Assembly: GCF_021172145.1 (NCBI RefSeq)
Contig: NZ_CP089095.1
Location: forward strand, 620,001 to 684,000
DNA from: Flavobacterium cyclinae
GTDB taxonomy: Bacteria > Bacteroidota > Bacteroidia > Flavobacteriales > Flavobacteriaceae
Direction: 5' to 3'
DNA length: 64,000 nt
Below, in pieces: positions 28,289-37,472 of this stretch; the stretch's first letter is position 1; the number at the start of each line of letters is the position of its first letter. Below the pieces are notes generated by a model. The model saw only the letters and a program-made list of their open reading frames with translations, was not told the origin of the DNA and did no database searches. The position numbers were made by a program, and so were the translations under genes.

Positions 28289-29410
28289 CTAATTTGATTT
28301 TTTATAACTCCAAACCGCCATGCCGTTTACAAATACTGCAAATCCGGTAACAATTAATAGATTTGGTAATACTTCATAAAATCCAGATCCTTTTAGTAGA
28401 ACCATTCTTATGAACTCTACAAAATATCGAATAGGGTTTAACAATGTTAAGCTTTGTGCCCATTTTGGCATACTTTCGATAGGTGTAAATAAACCACTCA
28501 TTAATATGAAAATTACTATAAAGAACCAAGCAATAAACATAGCTTGTTGTTGGGTTTCGGTATGATTAGATATGTATAGTCCGAATCCTAAAATTAATAG
28601 CAAATACACTGATGTGAAACCATAAACAAGGAAAATATTGCCTAGCATGGGAACATTAAAAACAACTTTAGCTATAAGCAAACCAACAGTCAGAATCACT
28701 AAGCCAAGTACCCAAAATGGAAATAATTTTCCAACTATAAACTGATATTTTTTTATTGGTGTTACATTAATTTGCTCCAATGTACCTAACTCTTTTTCTC
28801 TAACTATATTCATTGATGATAGAAATAAAGTAAGCATAGTAACCAATAAAACCAAGATACCTGGAACCATAAAGGTTTTGTAGTTTAAGGTTTTGTTGTA
28901 CCAAAAAGACGGTATAACTATAATATTTTGAGGTATTTCTTTGTTTCCTGAAAAATAGCTCGACTGCATTTGAATATTTTGACTGTATGTATTTATAATT
29001 TGTGTTACATATACATTTTCAACACCTGCTGTTGCAGCATCTATAGCATTAATACTTACTGAAATACTTGTTTTTTGGTCTTTTTGAAGGTCACGATTGA
29101 AGTGAATTGGAATATTTACAATAATGTCGGTTTTTCCTTTTTGCATTTCTTGGATAGCTTCTTTTTCAGAAAAATAAGGTTCTGTAACTTTAAAATAGGT
29201 TGAGGATTTAAAAGCATTTATTAAATCTCTTGATTCCCGACTTTGGTCATTGTCAACAAAGGTTATTGCAATATTTTTAACATCGAATGTAGCTGCATTT
29301 GACAAAATTAATAATTGCAAAATGGGTAATATAAATATAAGTTGAAGCATGCTTTTATCTCTAAAAATTTGCTTGAATTCTTTTTGTATGATGAATAATA
29401 TTGTTTTCAT
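28289..29410 (-). CDS. ABC-2 type transporter permease (distal)
   Basis: The 373-residue protein has one N-terminal helix (about 20-40), a large periplasmic part (about 45-175) and five C-terminal helices with the ABC-2 motif REKELGTLEQINVTPIKKYQ (about 203-222). This is a YbhR/YhhJ-like topology. With the neighbouring permease and the two ATPases it should form the inner-membrane pump of the efflux operon. It is the last gene of the leftward operon. Confidence 0.9.
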   Translation of the reverse strand: MKTILFIIQKEFKQIFRDKSMLQLIFILPILQLLILSNAATFDVKNIAITFVDNDQSRESRDLINAFKSSTYFKVTEPYFSEKEAIQEMQKGKTDIIVNIPIHFNRDLQKDQKTSISVSINAIDAATAGVENVYVTQIINTYSQNIQMQSSYFSGNKEIPQNIIVIPSFWYNKTLNYKTFMVPGILVLLVTMLTLFLSSMNIVREKELGTLEQINVTPIKKYQFIVGKLFPFWVLGLVILTVGLLIAKVVFNVPMLGNIFLVYGFTSVYLLLILGFGLYISNHTETQQQAMFIAWFFIVIFILMSGLFTPIESMPKWAQSLTLLNPIRYFVEFIRMVLLKGSGFYEVLPNLLIVTGFAVFVNGMAVWSYKKSN

Positions 29411-29464
29411 AATTTATTTTTATATCCCAATGATTGTTTTTAAACCTTTACAGTAATACTATTC

Positions 29465-30571
29465 TTACTCTAGTCTAATTTTATATTTTTTGATGCTCAA
29501 TGTTATAAAAAACACAGTCATCCCTATTAATATAAGGGTTTCTTTCCATATATATTGAATTCCGACTCCCTTGAGCATAATGGCTTTTACAATAATAATG
29601 AACCATTTTGCAGGTATGATGTTACTGATTACTTGCATGGGTAAAGGCATACTATTTATAGGAAATATAAATCCTGATAGAATAATTACTGGTAGCATCA
29701 AACCCATTAATGATAACATCATTGCGGTTTGTTGAGAATTAGAAACGGTAGAAATTAATATCCCCAATGAAAGAGCAGAAATGATAAATAATATACTTTC
29801 AAAAGCTAACAAAAAGATGCTTCCATTTATAGGCATTTTGAACACAAAATAGCCTAATGTTAATATTACTATTGCATTGATAATGGAAAGAAAAATATAA
29901 GGAAATACTTTTCCAATAATTACTTGAAATGGTTTTAATGGAGAAACTAAAAGAATTTCCATAGTGCCTAATTCTTTTTCTCGTGTGATAGAAATAGAGG
30001 TCATCATAGCTGAAACAAGCATTAGAATAACGGTCATTACACCCGGAACAAAATTAAAAACACTTTTGAGTTCAGGATTATAAAACATTCTCGATTGTAC
30101 TTCAACCTTTACCTGATTACTATTGGATTGTTTTTTTTGCGATTGATAATTTTGTATAATTGCTGAGGTATAATTTGCTATTGTGTTGGCAACATTAGGT
30201 TCGGTCGCATCGGTAATTGCTTGAACTACTGCTACTTTTTTGGTTTCTAGATTTTTACTAAAATTTGGTTCGAAAATAAGAACTGCCTTGATTTTTCCTT
30301 TTTTAAATTCTGATTCTATGTCGCTTTCTTTTTCAATTTGGTTTTCAACATTAAAATAGGGTGATGCTTTTATTTTATAGATAATTTTTTGTGTTTCTAT
30401 ATCATTTGATTTGTCTAAAATGGCAATGTCAACATTGTTAATTTCATTTGTTATGGCAAAACCAAACAATAAAATTTGGGCAATCGGCATACCAAACAGA
30501 ATAAACAAAGAACGTTTATCTCTGAAAATATGGTAGAATTCTTTTTTTACAAATCCGATAAATCTTTTCAT
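29465..30571 (-). CDS. ABC-2 type transporter permease (proximal)
   Basis: The 368-residue protein has the same layout as the next permease: N-terminal helix, periplasmic domain, then five helices and the motif REKELGTMEILLVSPLKPFQ. It is the YbhS-like partner, and the two permeases probably form a heterodimer. It lies between the ATPase genes and the second permease gene. Confidence 0.9.
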   Translation of the reverse strand: MKRFIGFVKKEFYHIFRDKRSLFILFGMPIAQILLFGFAITNEINNVDIAILDKSNDIETQKIIYKIKASPYFNVENQIEKESDIESEFKKGKIKAVLIFEPNFSKNLETKKVAVVQAITDATEPNVANTIANYTSAIIQNYQSQKKQSNSNQVKVEVQSRMFYNPELKSVFNFVPGVMTVILMLVSAMMTSISITREKELGTMEILLVSPLKPFQVIIGKVFPYIFLSIINAIVILTLGYFVFKMPINGSIFLLAFESILFIISALSLGILISTVSNSQQTAMMLSLMGLMLPVIILSGFIFPINSMPLPMQVISNIIPAKWFIIIVKAIMLKGVGIQYIWKETLILIGMTVFFITLSIKKYKIRLE

Positions 30572-30616
30572 TTGTTTTTTGTTTCTAGTTTAAGTTTCAA
30601 GTGTTGTAGTGATTTA

Positions 30617-31351
30617 TTATTCTATATTCCTTGCTAATTTTAAAAAAACATCATTCATAGAATCTACTTTGAATTGTTGTTTTAAATTTTTTGGGGTGTC
30701 TAAAGCTTCAATAGAGCCGTCAACCATAATAGAAACACGGTCACAATATTCTGCTTCATCCATGTAATGTGTGGTTACAAAAATGGTAGTACCTTTATAA
30801 GCTTGTGTATAAATCATTTCCCAAAATTGTCTTCGGGTTATTGGGTCAACGCCTCCTGTTGGCTCATCGAGAAAAACAATTTTTGGCTCGTGCAGTAATG
30901 CAACTGAAAACGACAATTTTTGTTTCCAACCCAATGGTAACGAACCTACTAAATTATTTGCTACTTCTTGAAGTTCTAATTCTTCTATTAATTGTGCGAT
31001 TTTTTGTTTGATTTGTATTCTTGATAATCCATAAATTCCACCAAAAAAAGTAATGTTTTCTTTAATAGTTAAATCATCATACATTGAGAACTTTTGGCTC
31101 ATATAACCAATACTTTTTTTTACCATATCGGCTTGTGAGTGAACATCAAAACCTGCAACATTGGCTTCACCTGAAGTAGGATTTGAAATTCCAATCAACA
31201 TTTTCATAGCTGTTGTTTTTCCTGCTCCATTGGCGCCTAGAAACCCAAAAATTTCTCCTTTATAAACATCAAATGAAATGCCTTTTACTGCAGTAAAATG
31301 ACCAAACTCTTTCGTTAAATTTTTTACAGATATTATTTTTTCTCTTTCCAT
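30617..31351 (-). CDS. ABC transporter ATP-binding protein
   Basis: The 244-residue protein contains Walker A GANGAGKTTAMK (about 38-49), signature SLPLGWKQKLSFSVALLHEP (with PLGWKQ replacing the canonical LSGGQ, as in many ABC-2 export ATPases) and Walker B IVFLDEPTGGVDP. It supplies one ATPase of the pair that powers the efflux permeases; in E. coli YbhF the two are fused into one chain. Confidence 0.92.
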   Translation of the reverse strand: MEREKIISVKNLTKEFGHFTAVKGISFDVYKGEIFGFLGANGAGKTTAMKMLIGISNPTSGEANVAGFDVHSQADMVKKSIGYMSQKFSMYDDLTIKENITFFGGIYGLSRIQIKQKIAQLIEELELQEVANNLVGSLPLGWKQKLSFSVALLHEPKIVFLDEPTGGVDPITRRQFWEMIYTQAYKGTTIFVTTHYMDEAEYCDRVSIMVDGSIEALDTPKNLKQQFKVDSMNDVFLKLARNIE

Positions 31352-31359
31352 TTTTTTGT

Positions 31360-32256
31360 TTATAAGTCCATGAAAACATCTTCAATGGTTATTGTAGCAG
31401 GTTTAATAATTATATCCGTATGATTTTTATTTTTCAAATAGGTTTGTAAATCGTTTGGATTGAAAGTTGCATTTTTATCTATGTAATGTACAAACTCACC
31501 AAAAGCATAAACACTGTATTGATTAGGATAATTTTTTAAATCGTGAATCAATCCGTGTGTGTTTTTTGCTTGTACATCATAAATTACTTTTTCGTAGTTG
31601 TTAATGATATTTTCAGGTGTATCTATTTTTAAAATTTTGCCTTTTTGAATTAATGCAATTCTATCGCAAAGAGAAGCTTCATCCATATAGGGTGTTGAAA
31701 CTAATATTGTAATGCCTTTTTGTTGCAATCTTTTTAGCATTATCCAAAATTCTTTTCGAGAAACGGGATCAACTCCTGTAGTTGGTTCGTCAAGAAATAA
31801 TACTTTTGGAGCATGAATTAACGCACAACATAATGCTAATTTTTGTTTCATTCCGCCCGATAGAGCACCTGCTCTTCTGTTTTTGAATGGTTCAATTTGA
31901 ATGTATATGTCTTTAATTAAATCATAATTTTCCTCAATTGTGGTTCCGAAAATAGTGGCAAAAAAATGTAAGTTTTCTTCAACAGTTAAATCTTGATATA
32001 GCGAGAATTTTCCTGGCATATAGCCAACAGAGTTTCTGATTTCTTTGAGTTGTTTGACTACATCATATCCAGCGACTTCTGCACTTCCTTCATTAGCAAC
32101 TAAAAGCGTAGTTAGTATTCTGAAAATAGTTGTTTTCCCTGCACCATCAGGTCCAATTAAACCAAATAATTCTCCCTCATTTACATTAAAAGTAATGTTT
32201 TCGACTGCTTTTAACTTTTTGTAAGATTTTGATATGTTGTTTACTGCAATACTCAT
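31360..32256 (-). CDS. ABC transporter ATP-binding protein (canonical LSGG)
   Basis: The 298-residue protein has Walker A GPDGAGKTT (about 36-44), signature ALSGGMKQKLALCCALIHAP and Walker B VLFLDEPTTGVDPVSRKE, with a C-terminal extension (about 215-298). It overlaps the upstream cupin gene by one base. It forms a heterodimeric ATPase pair with the next gene product. Confidence 0.92.
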   Translation of the reverse strand: MSIAVNNISKSYKKLKAVENITFNVNEGELFGLIGPDGAGKTTIFRILTTLLVANEGSAEVAGYDVVKQLKEIRNSVGYMPGKFSLYQDLTVEENLHFFATIFGTTIEENYDLIKDIYIQIEPFKNRRAGALSGGMKQKLALCCALIHAPKVLFLDEPTTGVDPVSRKEFWIMLKRLQQKGITILVSTPYMDEASLCDRIALIQKGKILKIDTPENIINNYEKVIYDVQAKNTHGLIHDLKNYPNQYSVYAFGEFVHYIDKNATFNPNDLQTYLKNKNHTDIIIKPATITIEDVFMDL

Positions 32257-32543
32257 TATTTCATCAATAAGAAATTACTTTCATCGATTGCTTTTACAGC
32301 GTGTTTTACATTTTCTTCAATCATTACATAAGTGCCTGAATTGAGATTAACGACTGTTCCTTTATCATCAGTAAAAACAGCATTTCCTGAAATGCAAACT
32401 AACAATGCAGGTATTTTTGAAACGTGCTCTTTAAGTGTTTCACCTTTTGCTATTTGCAATGAAATTACTTTAGCGTCTTTTGGTTCAAATAATAATTGTG
32501 TTTGAACGGGTTTATTTTCGGTATGTAAGTTTTTTAAAATCAT
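32256..32543 (-). CDS. Small cupin-like protein
   Basis: The 95-residue single beta-barrel protein (KDAKVISLQIAKGETLKEHVSKIPALLVCISGNA ... GTYVMIEENVKHAVKA) has the cupin pattern, but only some of the metal-binding His residues are present (H at about 39 and 81). It could bind a small ligand and act as an accessory factor of the efflux operon. It overlaps the lipoprotein gene by 4 bases (ATGA), so translation is coupled. Confidence 0.65.
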   Translation of the reverse strand: MILKNLHTENKPVQTQLLFEPKDAKVISLQIAKGETLKEHVSKIPALLVCISGNAVFTDDKGTVVNLNSGTYVMIEENVKHAVKAIDESNFLLMK

Positions 32544-32980
32544 TGGAAATATTGATTAAATGTTTTAAACGAATTTTGAATTTCTGTAAACTGATTTGCT
32601 GATTTTTCTTTAGAAAACGAATCGACTAACTCTATATATGGAACTAACCATTTGTGAAGTTCGTCATGAGCTTGTCCTTTCATGGTACAATTTGATGTTA
32701 GTATATCAATATTTGTCTTTAATTTATTAGCTAATAATGAATAATTTGTGCTTTTTTCTTGGTCAAAATGGACTACATCTTTTTCCATATTACGAATGTG
32801 TATCATCATATTATCATCTACCTTCCATTTTTCACCATTGTTTAATTGAATTGTTTCGCTTTCAGAATGTTGGTGTTCTTCAGTTTTAATTTCAGTAGTT
32901 TTTTCTTCTTTTGATTTCGTGTTACAAGAGAAAATGAGTAATACAACTGTAGCTAAAAAGGCAATTTTTATTTTTAACAT
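32540..32980 (-). CDS. Hypothetical lipoprotein of the efflux operon
   Basis: The 146-residue protein has a lipobox (LLIFSCNTK, Cys at 19) and a charged His-rich linker (EEHQHSESE). A helical C-terminal part contains a Cys-Met pair (NCTMKGQAHDELHKWL, about 95-111), which could bind metal or form a small helical bundle. No family is recognised with confidence. Its place between the cupin and HlyD genes suggests a periplasmic accessory or sensor role. Confidence 0.6.
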   Translation of the reverse strand: MLKIKIAFLATVVLLIFSCNTKSKEEKTTEIKTEEHQHSESETIQLNNGEKWKVDDNMMIHIRNMEKDVVHFDQEKSTNYSLLANKLKTNIDILTSNCTMKGQAHDELHKWLVPYIELVDSFSKEKSANQFTEIQNSFKTFNQYFQ

Positions 32981-32997
32981 TTCTTGTAATTTTTTAA

Positions 32998-33879
32998 TTA
33001 ATATTTAATCCACATTTCTGCTGGCATTCCGATTTTTAGTCTGCCATCATTTTTTACTTTTACCTTTACGGCATAAACGAGATTTACTCGTTCTTCTTTT
33101 GTTTGAATAATTTTAGGAGTAAACTCTGCCGAAGATGCAATCCATGAAATATTTCCTTGATATGATTTCATATCTTTTTCAGCATCAATTTTTACCGATA
33201 CATTTTGTCCAACTTTTATTTTTGACAACTGTGTTTCGCTTACATAGATTCGCAAAGTCATTTCAGAAATATCAGCTATCTTGTATAGTGGTTTTCCAAA
33301 TGCTGTTATTTCGCCTGGTTCAGCATACTTAGTTAAAACAGTTCCATTAATAGGATTAATAATTTTACTTTTTGCTATTTGGTCATTGATTTTAGCAATT
33401 TGTACATCTATGGATTTTAAGTCATTTAAAATAGGTGCGTTTTGAGTTCCGACACTTTTTATTTGCTCTTCGATAACTTTTACCTTTCCTTCAATTTCAT
33501 CTACTTGTCGTTTAGTTGCAGCATTTTCAGAATACATATTACGGATTCGGTTTTTCTCTAATTTAGCTGTTTTTAAGTGTTCATTTAAGACGCTTTTTTG
33601 CGATATTACATTTGCGGATTTTGACGATATGGTGCTTTTAGAGGCAATTAATTGTTGTTTCGCAAAATGTAATTGTAATGTATCAACTAATCCTACTTGT
33701 AATTGAGATTTTAATTCATCTCCTTCTTCGACTTTTAAAAACTCTATTTTACCGTTAGCTTCTGAAGAAATAGTTATTTCAGTTGCTTCAAAATTCCCAT
33801 AACCGTCAGCTTTGTCGTTATTTTTGTTACAAGAAATTAGCCCTATCGTTGCTAAAATTATTATGCTTATTTTTTTCAT
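32998..33879 (-). CDS. HlyD-family membrane fusion protein
   Basis: The 293-residue protein has a lipoprotein signal (IGLISCNKN, Cys about 17), split biotinyl-lipoyl halves around a coiled-coil hairpin (KLEKNRIRNMYSENAATKRQVDEIEGKV) and a C-terminal beta-barrel (LRIYVSETQLSKIKVGQNVSVKID). It resembles YbhG. It should bridge the ABC-2 permease complex to the TolC-like outer-membrane channel. Confidence 0.9.
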   Translation of the reverse strand: MKKISIIILATIGLISCNKNNDKADGYGNFEATEITISSEANGKIEFLKVEEGDELKSQLQVGLVDTLQLHFAKQQLIASKSTISSKSANVISQKSVLNEHLKTAKLEKNRIRNMYSENAATKRQVDEIEGKVKVIEEQIKSVGTQNAPILNDLKSIDVQIAKINDQIAKSKIINPINGTVLTKYAEPGEITAFGKPLYKIADISEMTLRIYVSETQLSKIKVGQNVSVKIDAEKDMKSYQGNISWIASSAEFTPKIIQTKEERVNLVYAVKVKVKNDGRLKIGMPAEMWIKY

Positions 33880-33904
33880 TTTTTTAAATTTTTCGGGTAC
33901 TATT

Positions 33905-35155
33905 TTATTTTCCTTTAATTATTTCGTAATTTGATTTAGCAGCTGCTAATTGAACTTCATGCGTTTTCAAAATATTTTTTGCTTCAAATAAATTGGTTAA
34001 TTCTATAAGATATTCAGACGATGTTATCACACCATTTTTTAATTGAGCATCTGAGGATTTAATAACTTTTTCACGTATTTGAATTATTTCGGTATCAGAA
34101 AGCAGCAGTTGTTCTAATTTTTTAATTTCAAAATCTTGCTCTTCTAATTGTATTTTGTTATTTAATTCAAATGTTTCTTTCTCAGATGTTACTATTTCTT
34201 TAGATATATCCAATGCTTTTTTATCTATTTTGGTTTTGCCCCAATCAAAAATATTCCAATTCGCTTTTAGGCCAACAACATAAAATGGTTGAAAAGAATT
34301 GTCTAACATGTTTAATCCAGGATTACCATAACCCGCTTGACCAAAAGCATTTATTTTTGGAAGATTTGATTTAGATAGTACACTTTTCGAGAACTCTAAT
34401 TGCTGATTTTGTAAATCATAAAAAGCAATTTCAGGTCTTGTTATATTAGTGCTATTTGGATATGATACTGGTTGTATTAAAGTTGTTTCGGCATCAATAT
34501 CTGAAAAAGTTAATTCTGATAGGTTATTTAATAATTTGATGTTTTCAAATTTAATTTCGGTTAATTGCTGGTTTATTTTAATAATTTCTGCTTCTAAAAC
34601 CTGTTCTGATGATGGAAGAATTGCTCCAAATTTGACTCCCGATTTCACTTCCTTAACTTTGGAAATTAATAACTCTTTTTTTGAAGATAGTAGTGCTTTT
34701 TTTTCTTGAAGTAACAAAATAGAAAAGAAATATTGACTGATTCGAGTTTTTATTTGGTATAAACTAACTTCTATTAGTTGTTGTTGTGTTTTGGTTTGTG
34801 CCTCTTTTAATTTTGCATTTGCATCAATTATTCCACCATTGTACACTAATTGATTTACATCTAAAGTTGCTCTATATTGATCTTTATTTAAAGATTGAAC
34901 CCCTGGAAGTGAAGTAGGTAATCCAATCACATCAGATTGATAAGTTGCTTGTGCGTTTACATCGATTTTTGGTAATTTTCCTTTGCTTAATGCGTCAATT
35001 TCATAACTTGATTTCTGTTCTAATAAACCTGTTTGTTTTGATAAAGGATAATTTTTTGTAGCTAATGAGTAACAATCTTCCAAGGTTAAAGTCTGTTGTG
35101 CATTTGCATATATTGATATAAACAATACTATCAGTATGATTAACTTAATTTTCAT
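33905..35155 (-). CDS. TolC-like outer-membrane efflux protein
   Basis: The 416-residue protein has a signal peptide (about 1-19, YANAQ) and two outer-membrane efflux (OEP) repeats with long helices (QQTLTLEDCYSLATKNYPLSK at the start, EAQTKTQQQLIEVSL). This is the classical TolC family organisation. It forms the outer-membrane exit of the efflux system and follows tetR by 3 bases. Confidence 0.93.
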   Translation of the reverse strand: MKIKLIILIVLFISIYANAQQTLTLEDCYSLATKNYPLSKQTGLLEQKSSYEIDALSKGKLPKIDVNAQATYQSDVIGLPTSLPGVQSLNKDQYRATLDVNQLVYNGGIIDANAKLKEAQTKTQQQLIEVSLYQIKTRISQYFFSILLLQEKKALLSSKKELLISKVKEVKSGVKFGAILPSSEQVLEAEIIKINQQLTEIKFENIKLLNNLSELTFSDIDAETTLIQPVSYPNSTNITRPEIAFYDLQNQQLEFSKSVLSKSNLPKINAFGQAGYGNPGLNMLDNSFQPFYVVGLKANWNIFDWGKTKIDKKALDISKEIVTSEKETFELNNKIQLEEQDFEIKKLEQLLLSDTEIIQIREKVIKSSDAQLKNGVITSSEYLIELTNLFEAKNILKTHEVQLAAAKSNYEIIKGK

Positions 35156-35158
35156 AAT

Positions 35159-35770
35159 TTATATTTTTATTGAATTAATGATAAACTCAGCCACTTCCGT
35201 TTTTCTATTTTCTAGTATTTTATTGTAGCTTTCTTTATCCACATTAACAAGCGCCATCAATAGCGGTTCTCCGATAAAAGGAAAAATATTTAAAGAGATA
35301 ATATTGATAAATAACTGTTCGGCTTCGATTGGTTTAATAATTCCTTGATTTATAGCATCACTTACTTGAAGTTTAAATTTTTCAATGGAAGGAAAATTTT
35401 TTTCAGAGCGAAGCTTTTGAACAAATTCTGGGTTTTTATTTAATTCTTGTATTACAAAATTTGGTAAATAGGGATGTTTGATTACAAACGAAACATAATT
35501 TTCAGTGAACTTTCGTATTTTTTCAAATAAGTCACTATCATCATTTAACACTTTATTTAATTGTGGTGCTAAAAGCGAAAAAGCACTTTTGAAAACAGCT
35601 TCAAATAATAATTGTTTGCTTCTATAATAATAATGCAATAATGCTTTATTAATTTTTGCTTTATCTGCTATTTCTTGCATTCTTGCACCTGCCATTCCTT
35701 TTTGCTGAAAGATTTCTTTTGCAGCTATTAATATTTCAGTTTCAGTATTTTCAGTTTTAATTTTATCCAT
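35159..35770 (-). CDS. TetR family transcriptional regulator
   Basis: The 203-residue protein has the TetR HTH (about 10-55, AAKEIFQQKGMAGARMQEIADKAKINKALLHYYYRSKQ) and a helical ligand-binding C-terminal domain. It heads the efflux operon, so it probably represses the whole operon through the palindrome upstream of its start. The set TetR-HlyD-ATPase-ABC2-ABC2 resembles the E. coli cecR-ybhGFSR system, with an extra TolC-like gene. Confidence 0.92.
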   Translation of the reverse strand: MDKIKTENTETEILIAAKEIFQQKGMAGARMQEIADKAKINKALLHYYYRSKQLLFEAVFKSAFSLLAPQLNKVLNDDSDLFEKIRKFTENYVSFVIKHPYLPNFVIQELNKNPEFVQKLRSEKNFPSIEKFKLQVSDAINQGIIKPIEAEQLFINIISLNIFPFIGEPLLMALVNVDKESYNKILENRKTEVAEFIINSIKI

Positions 35771-35788
35771 ATTGTTTAATTATATAGT

Positions 35789-35804
35789 TTAACCATTTGG
35801 TTAA
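35789..35804. promoter_or_regulatory. Candidate TetR operator
   Basis: TTAACCA TT TGGTTAA is a perfect 7-2-7 palindrome, 18 bases upstream of the tetR start codon, well placed for autoregulation of the efflux operon. It is the only such palindrome between tetR and nirK besides the nirK sites. Confidence 0.75.
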
Positions 35805-35867
35805 CAAATGTAATTATTTTTTTTTAGAATAATCTTTTTTAATATTTTTTTAACTTTTTTATTAAAC

Positions 35868-35911
35868 ATGATTTTTATCATATTAAAGGATGTTTTTGTC
35901 CTTTAATTTTG
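35868..35911 (+). promoter_or_regulatory. nirK promoter: FNR-type box, second palindrome and -7 element
   Basis: An FNR/CRP-type box ATGAT-TTTT-ATCAT lies at 35868-35881 (centre 35874.5). A perfect -7 element TAATTTTG lies at 35904-35911 (centre 35907.5), 33 bases away, so the box would sit near -41.5, the class II activation position. Between them 35885-35904 hold an 8-4-8 near-palindrome AAAGGATG-TTTT-TGTCCTTT that also occurs at ric, norC and narK. The first palindrome fits an NO- or oxygen-responsive activator (FNR/DNR family). The second may bind another regulator. Confidence 0.75.
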
Positions 35912-35975
35912 ACCTATAAAATGATAGTAACGAAACTATTATTGAAACCAATATTTAAAACTAATTTTTTCTACC

Positions 35976-37445
35976 ATGAGTAATTTTATTAAAAAAGTTC
36001 TTGTATTGTGTGTAGCTTGTGCAGCAAGTATTGCATGTAAACAGAACGGTGACTCAACAACCAACTATGCCGATATTTCTGTTGGTGATGAAATGATTGC
36101 AGAATTAACAGCGCCTCCATTTGTTCCCAAACCTGTTGGAGATCGTCCTGCTAAAAAATTAATTGTAAACATGGAAATTAAAGAAATCGAAGGTGAAATG
36201 GCCGACGGTGTTAAGTATGTTTACTGGACTTTTGGAGGTAGTGTTCCAGGAAGTTTTATTAGAACTAGAGTAGGTGATGAAGTAGAATTTACTTTAAAAA
36301 ATCACCCAGACAACAAATTGCCTCACAACATCGATTTACACGCAGTTACAGGGCCAGGTGGTGGAGCAGCTTCTTCATTAGTAGCACCTGGGCATGAAAA
36401 AACATTCAATTTTAAATGTATTAATCCAGGATTATACGTATACCACTGTGCTACAGCACCTGTAGGGATGCACATTGCAAACGGAATGTACGGTTTAATT
36501 TTGGTGGAACCAGAAGGTGGTTTACCTCCAGTTGATAAAGAATACTACGTAATGCAAGGGGATTTCTATACGAAAGGAAAGTACGGAGAACCTGGAATGC
36601 AACCTTTCGATATGACAAAAGCTGTTGATGAGCACGCGGATTATGTTGTATTTAATGGTAAAGTTGGGGCTTTAACAGGTGAAAAAGCTTTAACGGCTAA
36701 AGTAGGAGAAACAGTTAGAATTTATATGGGTAACGGTGGACCAAATTTAGTTTCTTCCTTCCACGTTATTGGAGAAATTTTCGACAAGGTACACATTGAA
36801 GGTGGAGACATGATCAACAAAAACGTACAAACAACTTTAATTCCTGCTGGAGGTTCTGCAATTGTAGAGTTTAAAGTTGACGTTCCAGGAACATTTATTT
36901 TAGTAGACCACTCTATCTTCAGAGCATTTAATAAAGGTGCATTAGGGATGTTAAAAGTAGAAGGTGCTGAGAATGCTAAAATTTATTCTGGTACTACACA
37001 AGAAGGAATTTATCACCCAGAAGGAGGAACTATTCAAAACATGCCGAAAACAGGTAATGGAAAAGAAATTGTAGTTAACAAAACCTTAGACCAACAGATT
37101 ATAGATGGTAAAAATGTTTATGGAAGAACTTGTTTTGCTTGTCACCAATCAGAAGGTCAAGGAATACCTGGAGCTTTCCCTCCATTAGCTAAATCTGATT
37201 TCTTAAATGCTGATCCAAATAGAGCTATCAATGCGGTTCTTCACGGATTAAGTGGTGAAATCACTGTAAATGGTAAAAAATACAATTCGGTAATGACCAG
37301 TCAAAACCTTACAGATCAAGAAATTTCAGATGTTTTAACTTATGTATACAACAGTTGGGGAAACAACAAAACCAAAGTAACTCCAGAAATGGTTAAAACA
37401 CAAAGAGCAAAACCAGCTCCAAAAGCAAAAGATATGCACGAATAA
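35976..37445 (+). CDS. nirK: Copper nitrite reductase with C-terminal cytochrome c domain
   Basis: The 489-residue protein has a lipoprotein-type signal (ASIACKQ, Cys 21) and two cupredoxin domains. Type 1 copper ligands are H117, C158, H166 and M171. Type 2 ligands are H122, H157 and H312, with the catalytic His in SSFHVIG (H263). After a linker (about 345-370), a cytochrome c domain (about 372-480) has CFACH (386-390) and a Met in YNSVMTSQ. It reduces nitrite to NO in the periplasm; the fused heme probably delivers electrons directly to the type 1 copper. It leads the gene cluster behind an FNR-type promoter. Confidence 0.96.
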   Translation: MSNFIKKVLVLCVACAASIACKQNGDSTTNYADISVGDEMIAELTAPPFVPKPVGDRPAKKLIVNMEIKEIEGEMADGVKYVYWTFGGSVPGSFIRTRVGDEVEFTLKNHPDNKLPHNIDLHAVTGPGGGAASSLVAPGHEKTFNFKCINPGLYVYHCATAPVGMHIANGMYGLILVEPEGGLPPVDKEYYVMQGDFYTKGKYGEPGMQPFDMTKAVDEHADYVVFNGKVGALTGEKALTAKVGETVRIYMGNGGPNLVSSFHVIGEIFDKVHIEGGDMINKNVQTTLIPAGGSAIVEFKVDVPGTFILVDHSIFRAFNKGALGMLKVEGAENAKIYSGTTQEGIYHPEGGTIQNMPKTGNGKEIVVNKTLDQQIIDGKNVYGRTCFACHQSEGQGIPGAFPPLAKSDFLNADPNRAINAVLHGLSGEITVNGKKYNSVMTSQNLTDQEISDVLTYVYNSWGNNKTKVTPEMVKTQRAKPAPKAKDMHE

Positions 37446-37472
37446 TAATCAAATAAATAGAGTAAATATAAA

